A stretch of 64,000 bases of DNA from Bacteroidales bacterium (GCA_017479385.1 JAFVCE010000019.1:1-64000); one strand, 5' to 3'; counted from the stretch's first letter, positions 17,951-26,931 are shown. Notes: a model not told the origin generated them from the letters alone. A program made the numbers and translations.

Positions 17951-18409
17951 ATGGAAGATATATACCTCGAAATATACGACGTGCTGCTGTTTCGCGCAGC
18001 CTCTATCACTGGCAACAGCGACGACGCGAAGGACATTGTGCAGGACCTCTACCTTCGGCTCAAGGCGCAGGAAACCAGGCAGTTGCCCCTGGCCAACCCT
18101 CGCGGATACCTTTACGGGATGGTTTCGAACATGGCCAAGATGTTTCTGCGCAACGAGATACGTCACCGCGAATTGGAGCAGCAGCTCGCCTCGACCTCGG
18201 TCGTAGAGCCTCGAACCAACTACATAGACGACCTTCTGGCCCCGCTCTCGCAGTTGCAGAGGGTGGTCGTTGGCCTGCACGACATAGAGGGCTACACCTG
18301 CGTCGAGATTGCCATAAGGCTGAGCAAGTCGCCCAGCGCGGTGCGTAAGCAGCTCTCGCTCGCGCACCGCAGATTGAGAGAAAAAAACAACAGTAAGAAC
18401 CATGAATAA
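17951..18409 (+). CDS. ECF-type RNA polymerase sigma factor
   Basis: A 152-aa protein from the ATG at 17951. The frame continues upstream only through a TTG in AT-rich sequence. Region 2 holds DDAKDIVQDLYLRLKAQ and region 4 holds LHDIEGYTCVEIAIRLSKS followed by PSAVRKQLSLAHRRLRE, a helix-turn-helix reading the -35 element. It is shorter than most ECF factors. It overlaps the downstream putative anti-sigma gene by 8 bases. The unit is likely an extracytoplasmic signalling operon, though no TonB receptor is present nearby. Confidence 0.92.
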   Translation: MEDIYLEIYDVLLFRAASITGNSDDAKDIVQDLYLRLKAQETRQLPLANPRGYLYGMVSNMAKMFLRNEIRHRELEQQLASTSVVEPRTNYIDDLLAPLSQLQRVVVGLHDIEGYTCVEIAIRLSKSPSAVRKQLSLAHRRLREKNNSKNHE

Positions 18410-18758
18410 TGTCGAAGAAAAACTCAAGTCGTTCTACTCGGGCGAGATAAATCAGGCCGACCTCGCCGCCCTGCTCGAGGCTTTCGCCACCAGCGCCGCG
18501 GTGCGCGAGCGGTGGCCGGCCGACGCCGACCTCCTGCTACCACTTGCCTTGGCGCGCAGAGACTTAGCCAATCGCCGTCGCCCGGCACGCCACCTCTGGC
18601 GCCGAGTGGCCGCCGCGGCCGCAGTTGCGGCTCTCGTGGCAGGCTTGGCCACCGTCGTTGCCAACGAGCGGCAGCTAAAAATCTATTCTACCGACAGCGA
18701 CTGCGACCTCGTTTGCGCCGAGTCGTGGCTGACCAGCACCCTCGAAACCGCCCTATGA
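18402..18758 (+). CDS. Putative anti-sigma factor, single membrane segment
   Basis: A 118-aa protein. The N-terminal cytoplasmic part (FYSGEINQADLAALLEAFAT) resembles the short anti-sigma module, then comes a basic stretch and one membrane helix AAAAAVAALVAGLATVVA. About 30 residues outside follow, with two Cys (DCDLVCAESW). Overlaps of 8 bases upstream and 4 bases (ATGA) downstream tie it into a three-gene unit. The anti-sigma role is inferred from position and topology. It lacks the large periplasmic FecR domain typical of Bacteroidetes anti-sigma factors. Confidence 0.7.
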   Translation: MNNVEEKLKSFYSGEINQADLAALLEAFATSAAVRERWPADADLLLPLALARRDLANRRRPARHLWRRVAAAAAVAALVAGLATVVANERQLKIYSTDSDCDLVCAESWLTSTLETAL

Positions 18759-19192
18759 AAAACGTTGTCGTCATACTCTTTCTGGCTCTTGGCCTCTCGC
18801 TCTCGGCGCAGTCGACCTTCTACCTTGACCATGCGGGACGCGACGAGGTGGCCAACGCCCTGTTTCTGGAAAATTACGAAATCGACGGCAGCCGGGTCGA
18901 CGTCACCCTTGTCCGTGCCAGGAACCACGCCGCCTTCCTCGCCCTGCTTGCCGAGTTAGACCTGCCTCACCCTCCGACCACGACCCACCCGGGTGTGATG
19001 CTCTACCTGCGTAGCGACCGCAACCCGCGCCAGAAGCAGCCCACGCGCCGCGGCCAAGTGCGGCTGAGAGGGGCCTGCCTTGTGGGCGCCTCCGAGTCGG
19101 AGCTCACCATCTACGTCTTCCATAACATCAAGACCCGCAACCGATACCAAAAAATAGTGCGCCACGTCCTCGGCCATGTGAAGGGCGAGTAG
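18755..19192 (+). CDS. Secreted protein linked to the ECF sigma unit
   Basis: A 145-aa protein from the ATG at 18755, which overlaps the anti-sigma stop (ATGA). Signal peptide MKNVVVILFLALGLSLSAQ. The mature part has an alternating strand/helix layout (STFYLDHAGRDEVANALFLE, VDVTLVRARNHAAFLALLAE) and a basic end. I recognise no family. Being the third gene of the sigma / anti-sigma operon, it may be the sensor or the output of the system. Coordinates in other frames over this region are shadows. Confidence 0.65.
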   Translation: MKNVVVILFLALGLSLSAQSTFYLDHAGRDEVANALFLENYEIDGSRVDVTLVRARNHAAFLALLAELDLPHPPTTTHPGVMLYLRSDRNPRQKQPTRRGQVRLRGACLVGASESELTIYVFHNIKTRNRYQKIVRHVLGHVKGE

Positions 19193-19287
19193 CCCAAGTC
19201 GCAGCAAGCTTTTTAGGGGCGAGTTGCCACCGGCCCGGAATTTTCGGCAAAAATATGCCCCCACTCCAAAGAACGCTCTACCATATT

Positions 19288-19335
19288 GGGGAGGGGTTAA
19301 GGAGGGGTTAAGGTCGTATTAACATCGAAGTATGA
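19288..19335 (+). repeat. Dispersed G-rich repeat, copy 3
   Basis: GGGGAGGGGTTAAGGAGGGG is followed by TTAAGGTCGTATTAACATCGAAG. It uses the AACATCGAA tail variant shared with copies on the minus strand at 27.9, 47.4 and 52.6 kb, and lies between two convergent genes. Confidence 0.85.
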
Positions 19336-19400
19336 ACAAGTTTTCAACAATGTTTAGCGCTCGCTTGGCCGATGGTTTAGCGATGGCTGTAGGAGGCTGC

Positions 19401-20576
19401 TCAATTGCCACTGCGGTCGGCAGCAATGACCTTGATTTCGACCCTGCGGTTCTGGGCGCGCCCCTCCTCGGTGTCGTTGGTGGCGCGGGGCTGGCTCTCG
19501 CCGTAGCCCCTGAAGCGCAACCGGCGGGGGTTGACGCCGCGCTCCACCAAGTAGTCGCGCACAGCGCGGGCGCGGCTCTCCGAGAGGCGCAGGTTGTACT
19601 TCTCGCTGCCCTGCGAGTCGGTGTGCCCCCCAATCTCGATGCGCAGCTGTGGGTGCTCGTCGAGCATGGCTATGAGCGACGTGAGGGCGTTGTAGGATTG
19701 CTGGAGGATGGTGCTGCGGTCGAACTCGAAATAGACATCGTCGAGCACGAAGGTGGTGCCCACAGCGAGTTTAGGGCGAGCTTGAGTGGTGCTCTTTTCG
19801 GCCGTGGTGTCGGCCGTTGGGGGTCGAGCCACGCAGCGCACACTCACGTCGTCGAGGTAGTAGTAGGCGCCGCGCACAATGGCGCGGTCCGAGCCCGAGC
19901 TGGCCACGCCCGAGCGCGAGGTGGGCATGAAGTTGCCTATGGTCATGAACCGTTCGCCCCCCTGGGCCACAAAGCGGCCTTCGACGCGTTGCCAGACGGC
20001 GGTGTCGGTCAGTGGTCGGTCGGCCGAACCCATCACCTGGGGGGTGTAGTAGGTGGCTATGGTTTGCTTGGCCAGGCCGTTGGGGCTCGACTCGCGGTGC
20101 ATGAGTATTTGGCGCGAAGTGTCGGCAATGCGCTCGTGGGTAAAGAGGGCGCCGAGTGTGCCTACCCCTTCGGGCGAGAGTTCGGCCAGGCTCACGTGGA
20201 AGGCAACCTCGTAGGTGGCGCCGGCCTCGAGCGGCGTGCGAAGCTCGGTTTGCAGGTATTCGCGATAGTTCTCCTGCGAGCAGTATATGCCGCAATAGCC
20301 GTTGCCGGTGAGTGGCATCTGCGACCCGAGTTTGTTGTTGGGCACAGCGCATTCGCGACGACCACACACGTTGTAGTAGTCGGACGAGCCACCGGTGGGC
20401 TGATACCATGCTTCGACGGTGGTGAGCACCCCAGTGGCGTCGATGCGTTGGGGGCACTCGCGGTAGTCTTCGAACGAGTGGTTATAGACCAAGTTCGGCC
20501 CGCGAACCGAGTCTTGCGCTCGGCCCGTGGATAGCAGCACACAGGCTGCCGCCATGGCGAGAGCGAGATTTTTCAT
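19401..20576 (-). CDS. OmpA family outer membrane protein
   Basis: A 391-aa protein from the ATG at 20576. Upstream extension of the frame is an artefact of the overlapping glycosyltransferase. The signal peptide is MKNLALAMAAACVLLSTGRAQ. The first about 230 residues form an extracellular lectin-like or CBM-like domain (PNLVYNHSFEDYRECPQRID, YLDDVSVRCV). The last about 110 residues are the OmpA peptidoglycan-binding domain with VYFEFDRSTIL, IEIGGHTDSQGS, NLRLSESRARAVRDYL and GYGESQPRATN. It anchors the outer envelope to the cell wall. The start overlaps the glycosyltransferase stop by four bases (ATGA). Confidence 0.92.
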   Translation of the reverse strand: MKNLALAMAAACVLLSTGRAQDSVRGPNLVYNHSFEDYRECPQRIDATGVLTTVEAWYQPTGGSSDYYNVCGRRECAVPNNKLGSQMPLTGNGYCGIYCSQENYREYLQTELRTPLEAGATYEVAFHVSLAELSPEGVGTLGALFTHERIADTSRQILMHRESSPNGLAKQTIATYYTPQVMGSADRPLTDTAVWQRVEGRFVAQGGERFMTIGNFMPTSRSGVASSGSDRAIVRGAYYYLDDVSVRCVARPPTADTTAEKSTTQARPKLAVGTTFVLDDVYFEFDRSTILQQSYNALTSLIAMLDEHPQLRIEIGGHTDSQGSEKYNLRLSESRARAVRDYLVERGVNPRRLRFRGYGESQPRATNDTEEGRAQNRRVEIKVIAADRSGN

Positions 20577-21700
20577 TGGCGGTCGAGGACTTTCATCATG
20601 CTTTGCCACAGCAGGTTGGCAGTGCGCTCCCAGCTGTAGTGCGCAACCTGTTTGTGGCCTTTGGCCACAAGGTTGGCAGCCACTTCGGGTTGGGTTGCGA
20701 GCTGCATAGCGTCGGCAATCGACTGTGGGCTGTGGGGGTCGATAAGGAGGGCGGCGTCGGCCGCTATTTCGGGCATGGAGGTGACGTTCGAGGTGATGAC
20801 CGGCGTGCCGGCGCTGAAAGCCTCGATTATGGGGATGCCGAAGCCCTCGAAGAACGAGGGATAGACCAGCGCACGGGCGGCAGCCATGATGTCGGCCAGG
20901 TAGCCGACGTCGGCGTGGCCAATAAAAACCACGTCGGCACGGTGGCGCATGGTTTCGTAGGTAGAGCGCAGAGGCTCTTGCCACCAAGCGCGGTTGCCCA
21001 CCACAACCAGCTTGTCGGGGGCTGCGGTGCGCTCTTTGTAGAGGTCGAAGGCGCGCAGCAGGCCGTGCAGGTTCTTGCGCTTGAGTATGGTGCTCACAAA
21101 GAGGAAAAAGGGCTGTCCCGCGGTGAGGCGCAGTCGGGTGGCCTCTTGCTGGGCGGCGGTGCGCGGCGTGTAGTGGCTGTTGGCGCCGTTATATACCACG
21201 TCTATCGCCTCGGAGTCAATGCCATAGGTGGCTGCAATGTCGGCCTTTGAGTATTCCGACACGGTGGCCAAGCGGCTGGCCCCGTGGGCAAAACGAGGGA
21301 AATAGCGCTTCATGTAGCGCTGGTGCGAGGGGCGCAGGTAGCTGTCGTCGTGCTCGAAGTTCAGGTCGTGGACCACGGCCAGTGTTGGGGTGGTGCAGGG
21401 TAGGGGCATATAGCCGTCGGGGGTTAGGTAGAGGTCGGGGTGGTAGCGGCGCAGGGCGCTGGCCACGCTCCACTGAAAGTAGGCGTACCACAGCAGTGGG
21501 TGGCGGGCTTGTGGGCAGAGCACGACGGGGGTGACGTTGGGCCCGAAAATGAAGTGTGGGTCGGGCTTGCGGTCGAAGAAAAAGATGAACTCGACGTCGG
21601 GATGGTTGCCGACGATTATGCGCATAGTTTCGGCCGTAAACCAGCCAATGCCGTCCAGTTTACTATTGATGAGCAGGCGGGTGTTGACGGCTATACGCAT
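20573..21700 (-). CDS. Glycosyltransferase family 4 protein
   Basis: A 375-aa GT-B fold enzyme. The N-terminal acceptor half opens MRIAVNTRLLINSKLDGIGW with PTLAVVHDLNFEHDD. The C-terminal donor half has GQPFFLFVSTILKRKNLHGL and the GT4 signature YPSFFEGFGIPIIEAFSAGT. It transfers a sugar from a nucleotide sugar to an envelope glycan or lipid; neither donor nor acceptor can be read from the sequence. It is coupled to purN by a TAATG overlap and to the OmpA gene by ATGA, an unusual grouping. Confidence 0.93.
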   Translation of the reverse strand: MRIAVNTRLLINSKLDGIGWFTAETMRIIVGNHPDVEFIFFFDRKPDPHFIFGPNVTPVVLCPQARHPLLWYAYFQWSVASALRRYHPDLYLTPDGYMPLPCTTPTLAVVHDLNFEHDDSYLRPSHQRYMKRYFPRFAHGASRLATVSEYSKADIAATYGIDSEAIDVVYNGANSHYTPRTAAQQEATRLRLTAGQPFFLFVSTILKRKNLHGLLRAFDLYKERTAAPDKLVVVGNRAWWQEPLRSTYETMRHRADVVFIGHADVGYLADIMAAARALVYPSFFEGFGIPIIEAFSAGTPVITSNVTSMPEIAADAALLIDPHSPQSIADAMQLATQPEVAANLVAKGHKQVAHYSWERTANLLWQSMMKVLDRQ

Positions 21701-22275
21701 TATTGTTTGAGTACGGTTTGTTCTATTATTTGAGGGAAGTAGCGGTATTCGAGTTGGTGCACCTTTTGGGCAAGGGTTTCGGCCGTGTCGTCGGGCGACA
21801 CTTGGCAGCGGGCTTGAAAGAGGGTGGTGCCACGGTCGTAGTGTTCGTCGACAAGGTGGATGGTTATGCCGCTCTCGGCCTCGCCAGCGTCGATAACGGC
21901 TTGGTGAACGCGCTCGCCATACATTCCGCGGCCACCGTGGGCTGGCAGCAACGCGGGGTGAATGTTGATTACGCGGCTGGGGTAGGCTTGCAGTATGGCT
22001 TGTGGCACGAGCCAGAGAAATCCGGCCAGGATTATCCAGTCGACGTGTTGGCCGTTCAGATAGTCAAGTATGGCTTGTGGTTGGTCGAAGTCGGCGCGGC
22101 CAAAGTAGCGGGCCTCGATGCCGAGGTTGTGGGCTCGGGTGGCGATGTAGGCGTCGCGTTTGTTATAGATGATGCAGGCCACTTCGACGGCATTGCTGCC
22201 GCCGAAGTATTCGGCTATGCGCTGTGCGTTGGTGCCGTTGCCGGAGCCGAGTATGGCCAGTCTTACTTTTTGCAT
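21700..22275 (-). CDS. purN: Phosphoribosylglycinamide formyltransferase
   Basis: The protein is 191 aa, the usual PurN length. The N-terminal nucleotide/GAR site is LAILGSGNGTNAQRIAEYF. The formyl-folate catalytic region contains IILAGFLWLVP and the Asn-His-Asp surroundings VINIHPALLPAHGGRGMYG followed by ESGITIHLVDEHYDRGT. It transfers formyl from 10-formyl-THF to GAR in purine synthesis. It sits in a row of envelope genes, 25 bases after ompH, and overlaps the glycosyltransferase start by one base. Confidence 0.96.
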   Translation of the reverse strand: MQKVRLAILGSGNGTNAQRIAEYFGGSNAVEVACIIYNKRDAYIATRAHNLGIEARYFGRADFDQPQAILDYLNGQHVDWIILAGFLWLVPQAILQAYPSRVINIHPALLPAHGGRGMYGERVHQAVIDAGEAESGITIHLVDEHYDRGTTLFQARCQVSPDDTAETLAQKVHQLEYRYFPQIIEQTVLKQ

Positions 22276-22300
22276 TGCCTAATGGGGGTGTAATGGGTGG

Positions 22301-22813
22301 TTAGTTGAGGCCGAGTTTTTTCTTGACCAGGGGCATGATGTCTTCCGAGTCTTGCGAGTAGAGCAGGGCGCCGGTACCAGAGTCGAAGATGTAGGTGAAG
22401 CCACCCTCTTTGGCAACCTCTTCGATGGCCTGTTTGGCACGGTCTATAATGGGTTTGAGCAGTTCTTGTTCGCGGCTTTGGAGTTGCTGTTGGGCGCTCT
22501 CTTGGAACTCTTGGATACGGGTACCCATATCTTGAATTTCGCGTTGTTTGGTTTGGCGGATGAGTTCGGTCCAGCCGTTTTGCTTCTCCATATAGTCGTT
22601 GTAGCGCTGTTCCATTTCGGCTTGCATCGACTTGAGGGTGCCTTCGAGTTCGGTCACCTCGGCTTGGAGCACGGTTTGTGCCGAGTCGCGGCCGGGCATT
22701 ATTTGCATAAGCTCGTTAGAATTGATGTGTCCCAACTTGACGTTTTTCTGAGCCATGGCGGTGCCGCAAAGGGCAAAAACGGCGGCAAATGCGAGTGCAA
22801 AAATCTTCTTCAT
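22301..22813 (-). CDS. OmpH/Skp family periplasmic chaperone, copy 1
   Basis: A 170-aa protein with signal peptide MKKIFALAFAAVFALCGTAMA, then the Skp pattern: KLGHINSNELMQIMPGRDSA, a long coiled coil (TELEGTLKSMQAEMEQRYND ... REQELLKPIIDRAKQAIEEV) and the closing strand FTYIFDSGTGALLY. It guides unfolded outer-membrane proteins to the Bam complex. It is downstream of a second ompH and bamA, the conserved Bacteroidetes order. A -7 box TATCTTTG at 22871-22878 suggests it also has its own promoter. Confidence 0.93.
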   Translation of the reverse strand: MKKIFALAFAAVFALCGTAMAQKNVKLGHINSNELMQIMPGRDSAQTVLQAEVTELEGTLKSMQAEMEQRYNDYMEKQNGWTELIRQTKQREIQDMGTRIQEFQESAQQQLQSREQELLKPIIDRAKQAIEEVAKEGGFTYIFDSGTGALLYSQDSEDIMPLVKKKLGLN

Positions 22814-22870
22814 TTTCTAAATTGTTGATTTCGTTATTGTTGTTTAAATTGTTTCAAAGGTTGGTTTTTG

Positions 22871-22878
22871 CAAAGATA
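22871..22878 (-). promoter_or_regulatory. -7 box upstream of ompH copy 1
   Basis: TATCTTTG on the minus strand lies 58 bases before the start codon, between the two ompH genes. No clear -33 box is seen. Confidence 0.4.
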
Positions 22879-22910
22879 CTATTTTTTGTTGAATTGGGCG
22901 AGGCTTTTTT

Positions 22911-23519
22911 TCAACGGCGAGGTTTTAGTTCGGGGTTGGAGGGGCGAGAGCTACTGCTTTTGGCAGTTTTTGGGGCCGACGGTTCCTGGGTGGTGGCTCC
23001 GGCTTTGTAGCCCAAAAGTTCGATTACTTGGTTGCTTATGTCGTATTTTTCGCTGGCAAAAAGCACCGTGGCGTTGCCGGCGCGGTCGAACACAAAGGCG
23101 TAGCTCTTTTCGTGGGCTATGCGCTCTATGGTAGAGTATACCCTCTCCTGTATCGGCCCGAGCAGCTCGGCTCTCTTTTTGTCGAGGTCGCCGCCCACCC
23201 CGAAGCGCTGGCGCTGCAACTCGCGCACCTCTTGGGCGCGGGTGTCGAGGTCGTCTTTGCGACGCTGGCGCAGGTTGTCGGGCAGCAGGTACGATTCTTG
23301 CTCGTAGGTTGCGCGCAGACTCTCGACCTCGTGCTGCTTTTGGTCGAGTTCGGCCTGCCAGTCGGCCACATATTTGTCGAGCCTCTTCTGCGCTGTGGCG
23401 TAGTCGGGTATGCTCTTGAAAATATAGTCGGTGTTGACGCAGGCATATTTCTGTGCCTGCAAGCAGCCTATGGGCAGCATTGCGGCGAGGGCTATGATTA
23501 TGGCAAGGCGGTGTTTCAT
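22911..23519 (-). CDS. OmpH/Skp family periplasmic chaperone, copy 2
   Basis: A 202-aa protein. Signal peptide MKHRLAIIIALAAMLPIGCL (a Cys at position 19 makes lipidation possible), then KYACVNTDYIFKSIPDYATA, a coiled coil rich in Gln/Glu/Arg, and the closing strands KSYAFVFDRAGNATVLFASE. A basic/Ser-rich tail follows. It is a paralogue of the downstream ompH and sits 5 bases after bamA, so it is co-transcribed with it. Confidence 0.92.
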   Translation of the reverse strand: MKHRLAIIIALAAMLPIGCLQAQKYACVNTDYIFKSIPDYATAQKRLDKYVADWQAELDQKQHEVESLRATYEQESYLLPDNLRQRRKDDLDTRAQEVRELQRQRFGVGGDLDKKRAELLGPIQERVYSTIERIAHEKSYAFVFDRAGNATVLFASEKYDISNQVIELLGYKAGATTQEPSAPKTAKSSSSRPSNPELKPRR

Positions 23520-23524
23520 CGATG

Positions 23525-26086
23525 TTAGTCTAAACTTTGTCCGATTGAGAAGTGGAAATTGCTGCCACCAATGGTGCTGCTGTTGTTGAAACCGTAGCCC
23601 CAGTCAATGCCTATCAGTCCGAACCAAGGGGCTTGTACCCTCACGCCTACACCAGCCGACTGGTAGAGTTTGAAGGGTTGAACCTCTTTGAGCGATGCCC
23701 AGCAGTTGCCTCCTTCGAGGAAACCGAGCGCCCACACGGTGAAACCGCCCTGCTCCACGATGAGTTGGCGCAACTCGAGGGTGAAGCGGTCGAAAGCAGC
23801 GCCGCCCTCGCTCGAGGCTCCAATCGACTCGTTAGAGTAGCCACGCAGGGGTACCACCTCGCTGCCGTCGGTGAAGTAGGAGGTCAGACCATCGCCACCC
23901 ACAAAGTAGCGGCCGAATGGGGGCGTGCCAATGTCGTTGTTGTAGTAGCCCATCCAGCCAAAGCGGAAGCGGGTGTTGAGTACCGTGTTGCCCACAATGT
24001 TGAGCACCCACGAGCCGCGAAGGTTGACTTTGTAGTATTCGAGCCAGCGGTATTTCTCGTTGTCGGGGGCGTTGCTGAAGTCTTTGCCGTTGAGCAGCGA
24101 GTAGGGTGGGGTAACAGTGCCGGTTATGCTAATCTCGGAGCCCGAACGGGGGAATATGGGCGAGTCTGTCGAGTTGCGGGCAACTGTGAGGCTGTAGTTC
24201 AGGTCGTTGGCGGTGCCGTTGTTGTAGGTCATGCGGTGCTCGCGGTAGTTGTTGAGCTTGTAGTGGCGGTAGGTGAGCGCGTGGCCAAGCATGAAGTAGT
24301 CGTCGGGCCAGTTAAGGCGGCGTGTGAACGTTGTTGTGGCTCCAAACACGCTGAGACTCTGGTATTCGTCGTCGGAGCGGCGGTAGAGGTAGCCATTGTT
24401 GAGATAGGTGTAGTACACGTTAGCCGATAGGGCTTGCGGACGGTGACCGCCGAGCCAGGGCTCGGTGAACGAGCCTCCGAGGGCAGTGTAGCTAACCGAT
24501 TTGGTGGCGTAGATGCTGAATTTTTGCCCGTCGCCTGCCGGCAGTGGTGCCCACTGCTTGGGGTTGAAGACGTTGCGGGCGCTGAAGTTGTTGAGGCTGA
24601 GGCTTATTTGGAGTATGAGCATACGGCTGCCGTAGCCGCCGTTGAGTTGTATCTGCGAGGTGTTGCCCTCTTCGACTTTATAGACAATGTCCACCGTTCC
24701 GTCTTCGGCATTGGGGCGAGGCTCGGGGGTGATTTTATCCTCGTTGAAGAGGCCGAGGGCAGCCAGCTCGCGACGGCTGCGGATGATGGCATCGCGGCTG
24801 AAGAGGTCGCCCGGGCGGGTGCGCAGTTCGCGCAGTATGATTTTGTCGTTGGTTACGGTGTTGCCGTCGACGATGACGTCGCGCACACGGGCCTGTTTGC
24901 CTTCGGTTATGCGGATTTCGATGTCGATGGAGTCGCCCTCGACGGCGGTCTCGACCGGCACGGCGCGGAAGAAGAGGTAGCCGTTGTCCATATACATCGA
25001 CGAGATGTCGGTCGACGAGGGATTGTAGTTGAGGTTGGTTTCGAGCAGGGTGCGGTTGTAGGGGTCGCCACGATTTATGCGCAGGTGGCGCGCGAGGGTT
25101 TCGGAGTCGTAAATAGTGTTGCCCGAGAAGGTGATGTTGCGGAAGTAGAATTTGCGGCCTTCGTGTATCTTGACGCGCACTTTGACTCTTTCCTGGTTGG
25201 TTTTCTTTTTGGCTCTGGGTCTGAGTTCGCTTTCGGGCACGGTCCACACGGTGTCGGAGACTATGCGGGCGTCGCGGTAGCCCTCTTCGTTGTAGAAGTT
25301 GATGACGTTGTCGAGGTCTTCGCGGAAGTTGCCGTCGATGTATTTCGACGTGGTCCAGAAGCCTTTGCTGAGTATCTGGAAGTGTTTGTAGTAGTTCACG
25401 TCGTGGGTGTTCTTCATCTGGCGAAGGATTTTGACGGTTTTCATTTCGTCGTTGCCATCGATGAGGAGCGAGTCTATCTTTATTCTGCGGCCACGGTTGA
25501 TTTTGTAGGTGATGTTGACGCGGTTTTTGAGGCCAGCGGTGGTGTCGGGGGTGACGATGGGGGTGACTTCGGCTCGGGTGTAGCCTTTGGTGGTGTAGAA
25601 TGCGCGGATTTTGTTGGAGGTGGTTTTGAGCATATTCTCGGTTACCACGTTGCCAACGCCGATTTTGATTTCGTCTTTGAGTTTAGACTCGTCGCTTTTC
25701 GAGGCACCTTCGAATCTGAAAGTCATGAGTTTGGGACGCTCTACGAGTTTGATTTTGAGGAAGATGATGTTGCCCTGAATGCGGGTGACGAGTATTTGGA
25801 CATCCTCGAAGAGGCCTTGGTCCCAGAGGTTTTCGATGGCAGCGGCGAGGCGGTCGCCAGGTACCTTGATTTTGTCGCCTACCTGCAGTCCGGTGACGAG
25901 GGCGACGACGCGTTTGTCGAAGTTTTCGGCGCCTTCGTAGGTTATGCCGCCAATTTCGTAGGTCTTGGGTGTGAGGTAGTCGAGGTTGTAGGCATCGCTG
26001 TTGCCAATTACGGTTTGGGCGTTGGTTCCGAAGGGGGCCATCGCGAAGAGGGCAATTAGCAGTATTGTGGTCTTGATGTGCTTCAT
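23525..26086 (-). CDS. bamA: Outer membrane protein assembly factor BamA
   Basis: The protein is 853 aa. Signal peptide MKHIKTTILLIALFAMAPFG, then five POTRA repeats; examples are YEIGGITYEGAENFDKRVVA, FRNITFSGNTIYDSETLARH and RVRDVIVDGNTVTNDKIILR. The C-terminal Omp85 barrel contains the conserved barrel elements near GRYFVGGDGLTSYFTDGSEV and ends IDWGYGFNNSSTIGGSNFHFSIGQSLD, closing on an aromatic-poor strand. BamA folds and inserts outer-membrane proteins. It is flanked by uppS upstream and two ompH genes downstream, the standard cluster in this phylum. Confidence 0.97.
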   Translation of the reverse strand: MKHIKTTILLIALFAMAPFGTNAQTVIGNSDAYNLDYLTPKTYEIGGITYEGAENFDKRVVALVTGLQVGDKIKVPGDRLAAAIENLWDQGLFEDVQILVTRIQGNIIFLKIKLVERPKLMTFRFEGASKSDESKLKDEIKIGVGNVVTENMLKTTSNKIRAFYTTKGYTRAEVTPIVTPDTTAGLKNRVNITYKINRGRRIKIDSLLIDGNDEMKTVKILRQMKNTHDVNYYKHFQILSKGFWTTSKYIDGNFREDLDNVINFYNEEGYRDARIVSDTVWTVPESELRPRAKKKTNQERVKVRVKIHEGRKFYFRNITFSGNTIYDSETLARHLRINRGDPYNRTLLETNLNYNPSSTDISSMYMDNGYLFFRAVPVETAVEGDSIDIEIRITEGKQARVRDVIVDGNTVTNDKIILRELRTRPGDLFSRDAIIRSRRELAALGLFNEDKITPEPRPNAEDGTVDIVYKVEEGNTSQIQLNGGYGSRMLILQISLSLNNFSARNVFNPKQWAPLPAGDGQKFSIYATKSVSYTALGGSFTEPWLGGHRPQALSANVYYTYLNNGYLYRRSDDEYQSLSVFGATTTFTRRLNWPDDYFMLGHALTYRHYKLNNYREHRMTYNNGTANDLNYSLTVARNSTDSPIFPRSGSEISITGTVTPPYSLLNGKDFSNAPDNEKYRWLEYYKVNLRGSWVLNIVGNTVLNTRFRFGWMGYYNNDIGTPPFGRYFVGGDGLTSYFTDGSEVVPLRGYSNESIGASSEGGAAFDRFTLELRQLIVEQGGFTVWALGFLEGGNCWASLKEVQPFKLYQSAGVGVRVQAPWFGLIGIDWGYGFNNSSTIGGSNFHFSIGQSLD

Positions 26087-26175
26087 CCAGGGTGTTGTTA
26101 ATATTCTGTTATTAAATTAATAACACAGAAATGGGAAAAATATTGTATCGTAGGGCCGAAAAAGTGCAATTTTTT

Positions 26176-26931
26176 TTACTTTTTTGCGTTATTTTGTGTG
26201 ATTTGGTCGCCGGTGAGGCCGTAGCGTCGTTGGCGTTGCTGGTAGTGGAGGATGGCGCGATAGAAGTCGTCGTGGCGGAAGTCGGGCCACAGTTGGTCGC
26301 TGAAGTAGAATTCGGTGTAGGCCATTTGCCAGAGCATGAAGTTGCTCAGCCTCAGTTCGCCGCCAGTGCGGATAAGGAGGTCGGGGTCGGGATATTGGGC
26401 TGTGGCCAAGTAGGGGCGGAGGCTTTCGGGCCCGATGGTGTCGGGGTCGAGGCGGCCCTCGGCGGCGTCGCGACAGGCGTGGCGAAGGGCTTCGGCCACT
26501 TCCCACCGCGAGCTGTAGCTTAGGGCGAGGATGACGCGTGTGCCGGTGTTGACAGACGTGGTGCGGCGGCACTCTTCGAGCTTGTCGAGCGTAGCGGTCG
26601 GCAGTCGACCGATGTCGCCAATGGTGTCGAGGCTCACGTTGTTGGCCATCATGGTGGGAGTTTCGTCGTGGATGGCTTGGATGAGGAGCTCCATCAGCCC
26701 GTCGACCTCTTCTTTGGGGCGGTTCCAGTTCTCGGTCGAGAAGGTGTAGAGTGTGAGGTATTCGACGCCGGCGGCCACGGCGGCCTCCATGGCTGCGCGC
26801 ACGGCGGCAATGGCGTGTTGGTGGCCAAAGAGGCGGCGCTCCTGCTGACGTTGGGCCCAGCGCCCATTGCCGTCCATGATGATGGCTACGTGGCGGGGAA
26901 TGTGGTTTTGGTCAAGTTCGGAGGGTTGCAT
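26176..26931 (-). CDS. uppS: Isoprenyl transferase (undecaprenyl diphosphate synthase)
   Basis: A 251-aa cis-prenyltransferase with the catalytic HVAIIMDGNGRWAQR (Asp in MDGNGRW), the FSTENWNRP substrate motif, and the C-terminal DLLIRTGGELRLSNFMLWQM followed by AYTEFYF. It makes the C55 lipid carrier used for peptidoglycan and O-antigen. It lies between the DUF6089 gene and bamA in the conserved envelope cluster. Confidence 0.97.
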   Translation of the reverse strand: MQPSELDQNHIPRHVAIIMDGNGRWAQRQQERRLFGHQHAIAAVRAAMEAAVAAGVEYLTLYTFSTENWNRPKEEVDGLMELLIQAIHDETPTMMANNVSLDTIGDIGRLPTATLDKLEECRRTTSVNTGTRVILALSYSSRWEVAEALRHACRDAAEGRLDPDTIGPESLRPYLATAQYPDPDLLIRTGGELRLSNFMLWQMAYTEFYFSDQLWPDFRHDDFYRAILHYQQRQRRYGLTGDQITQNNAKK

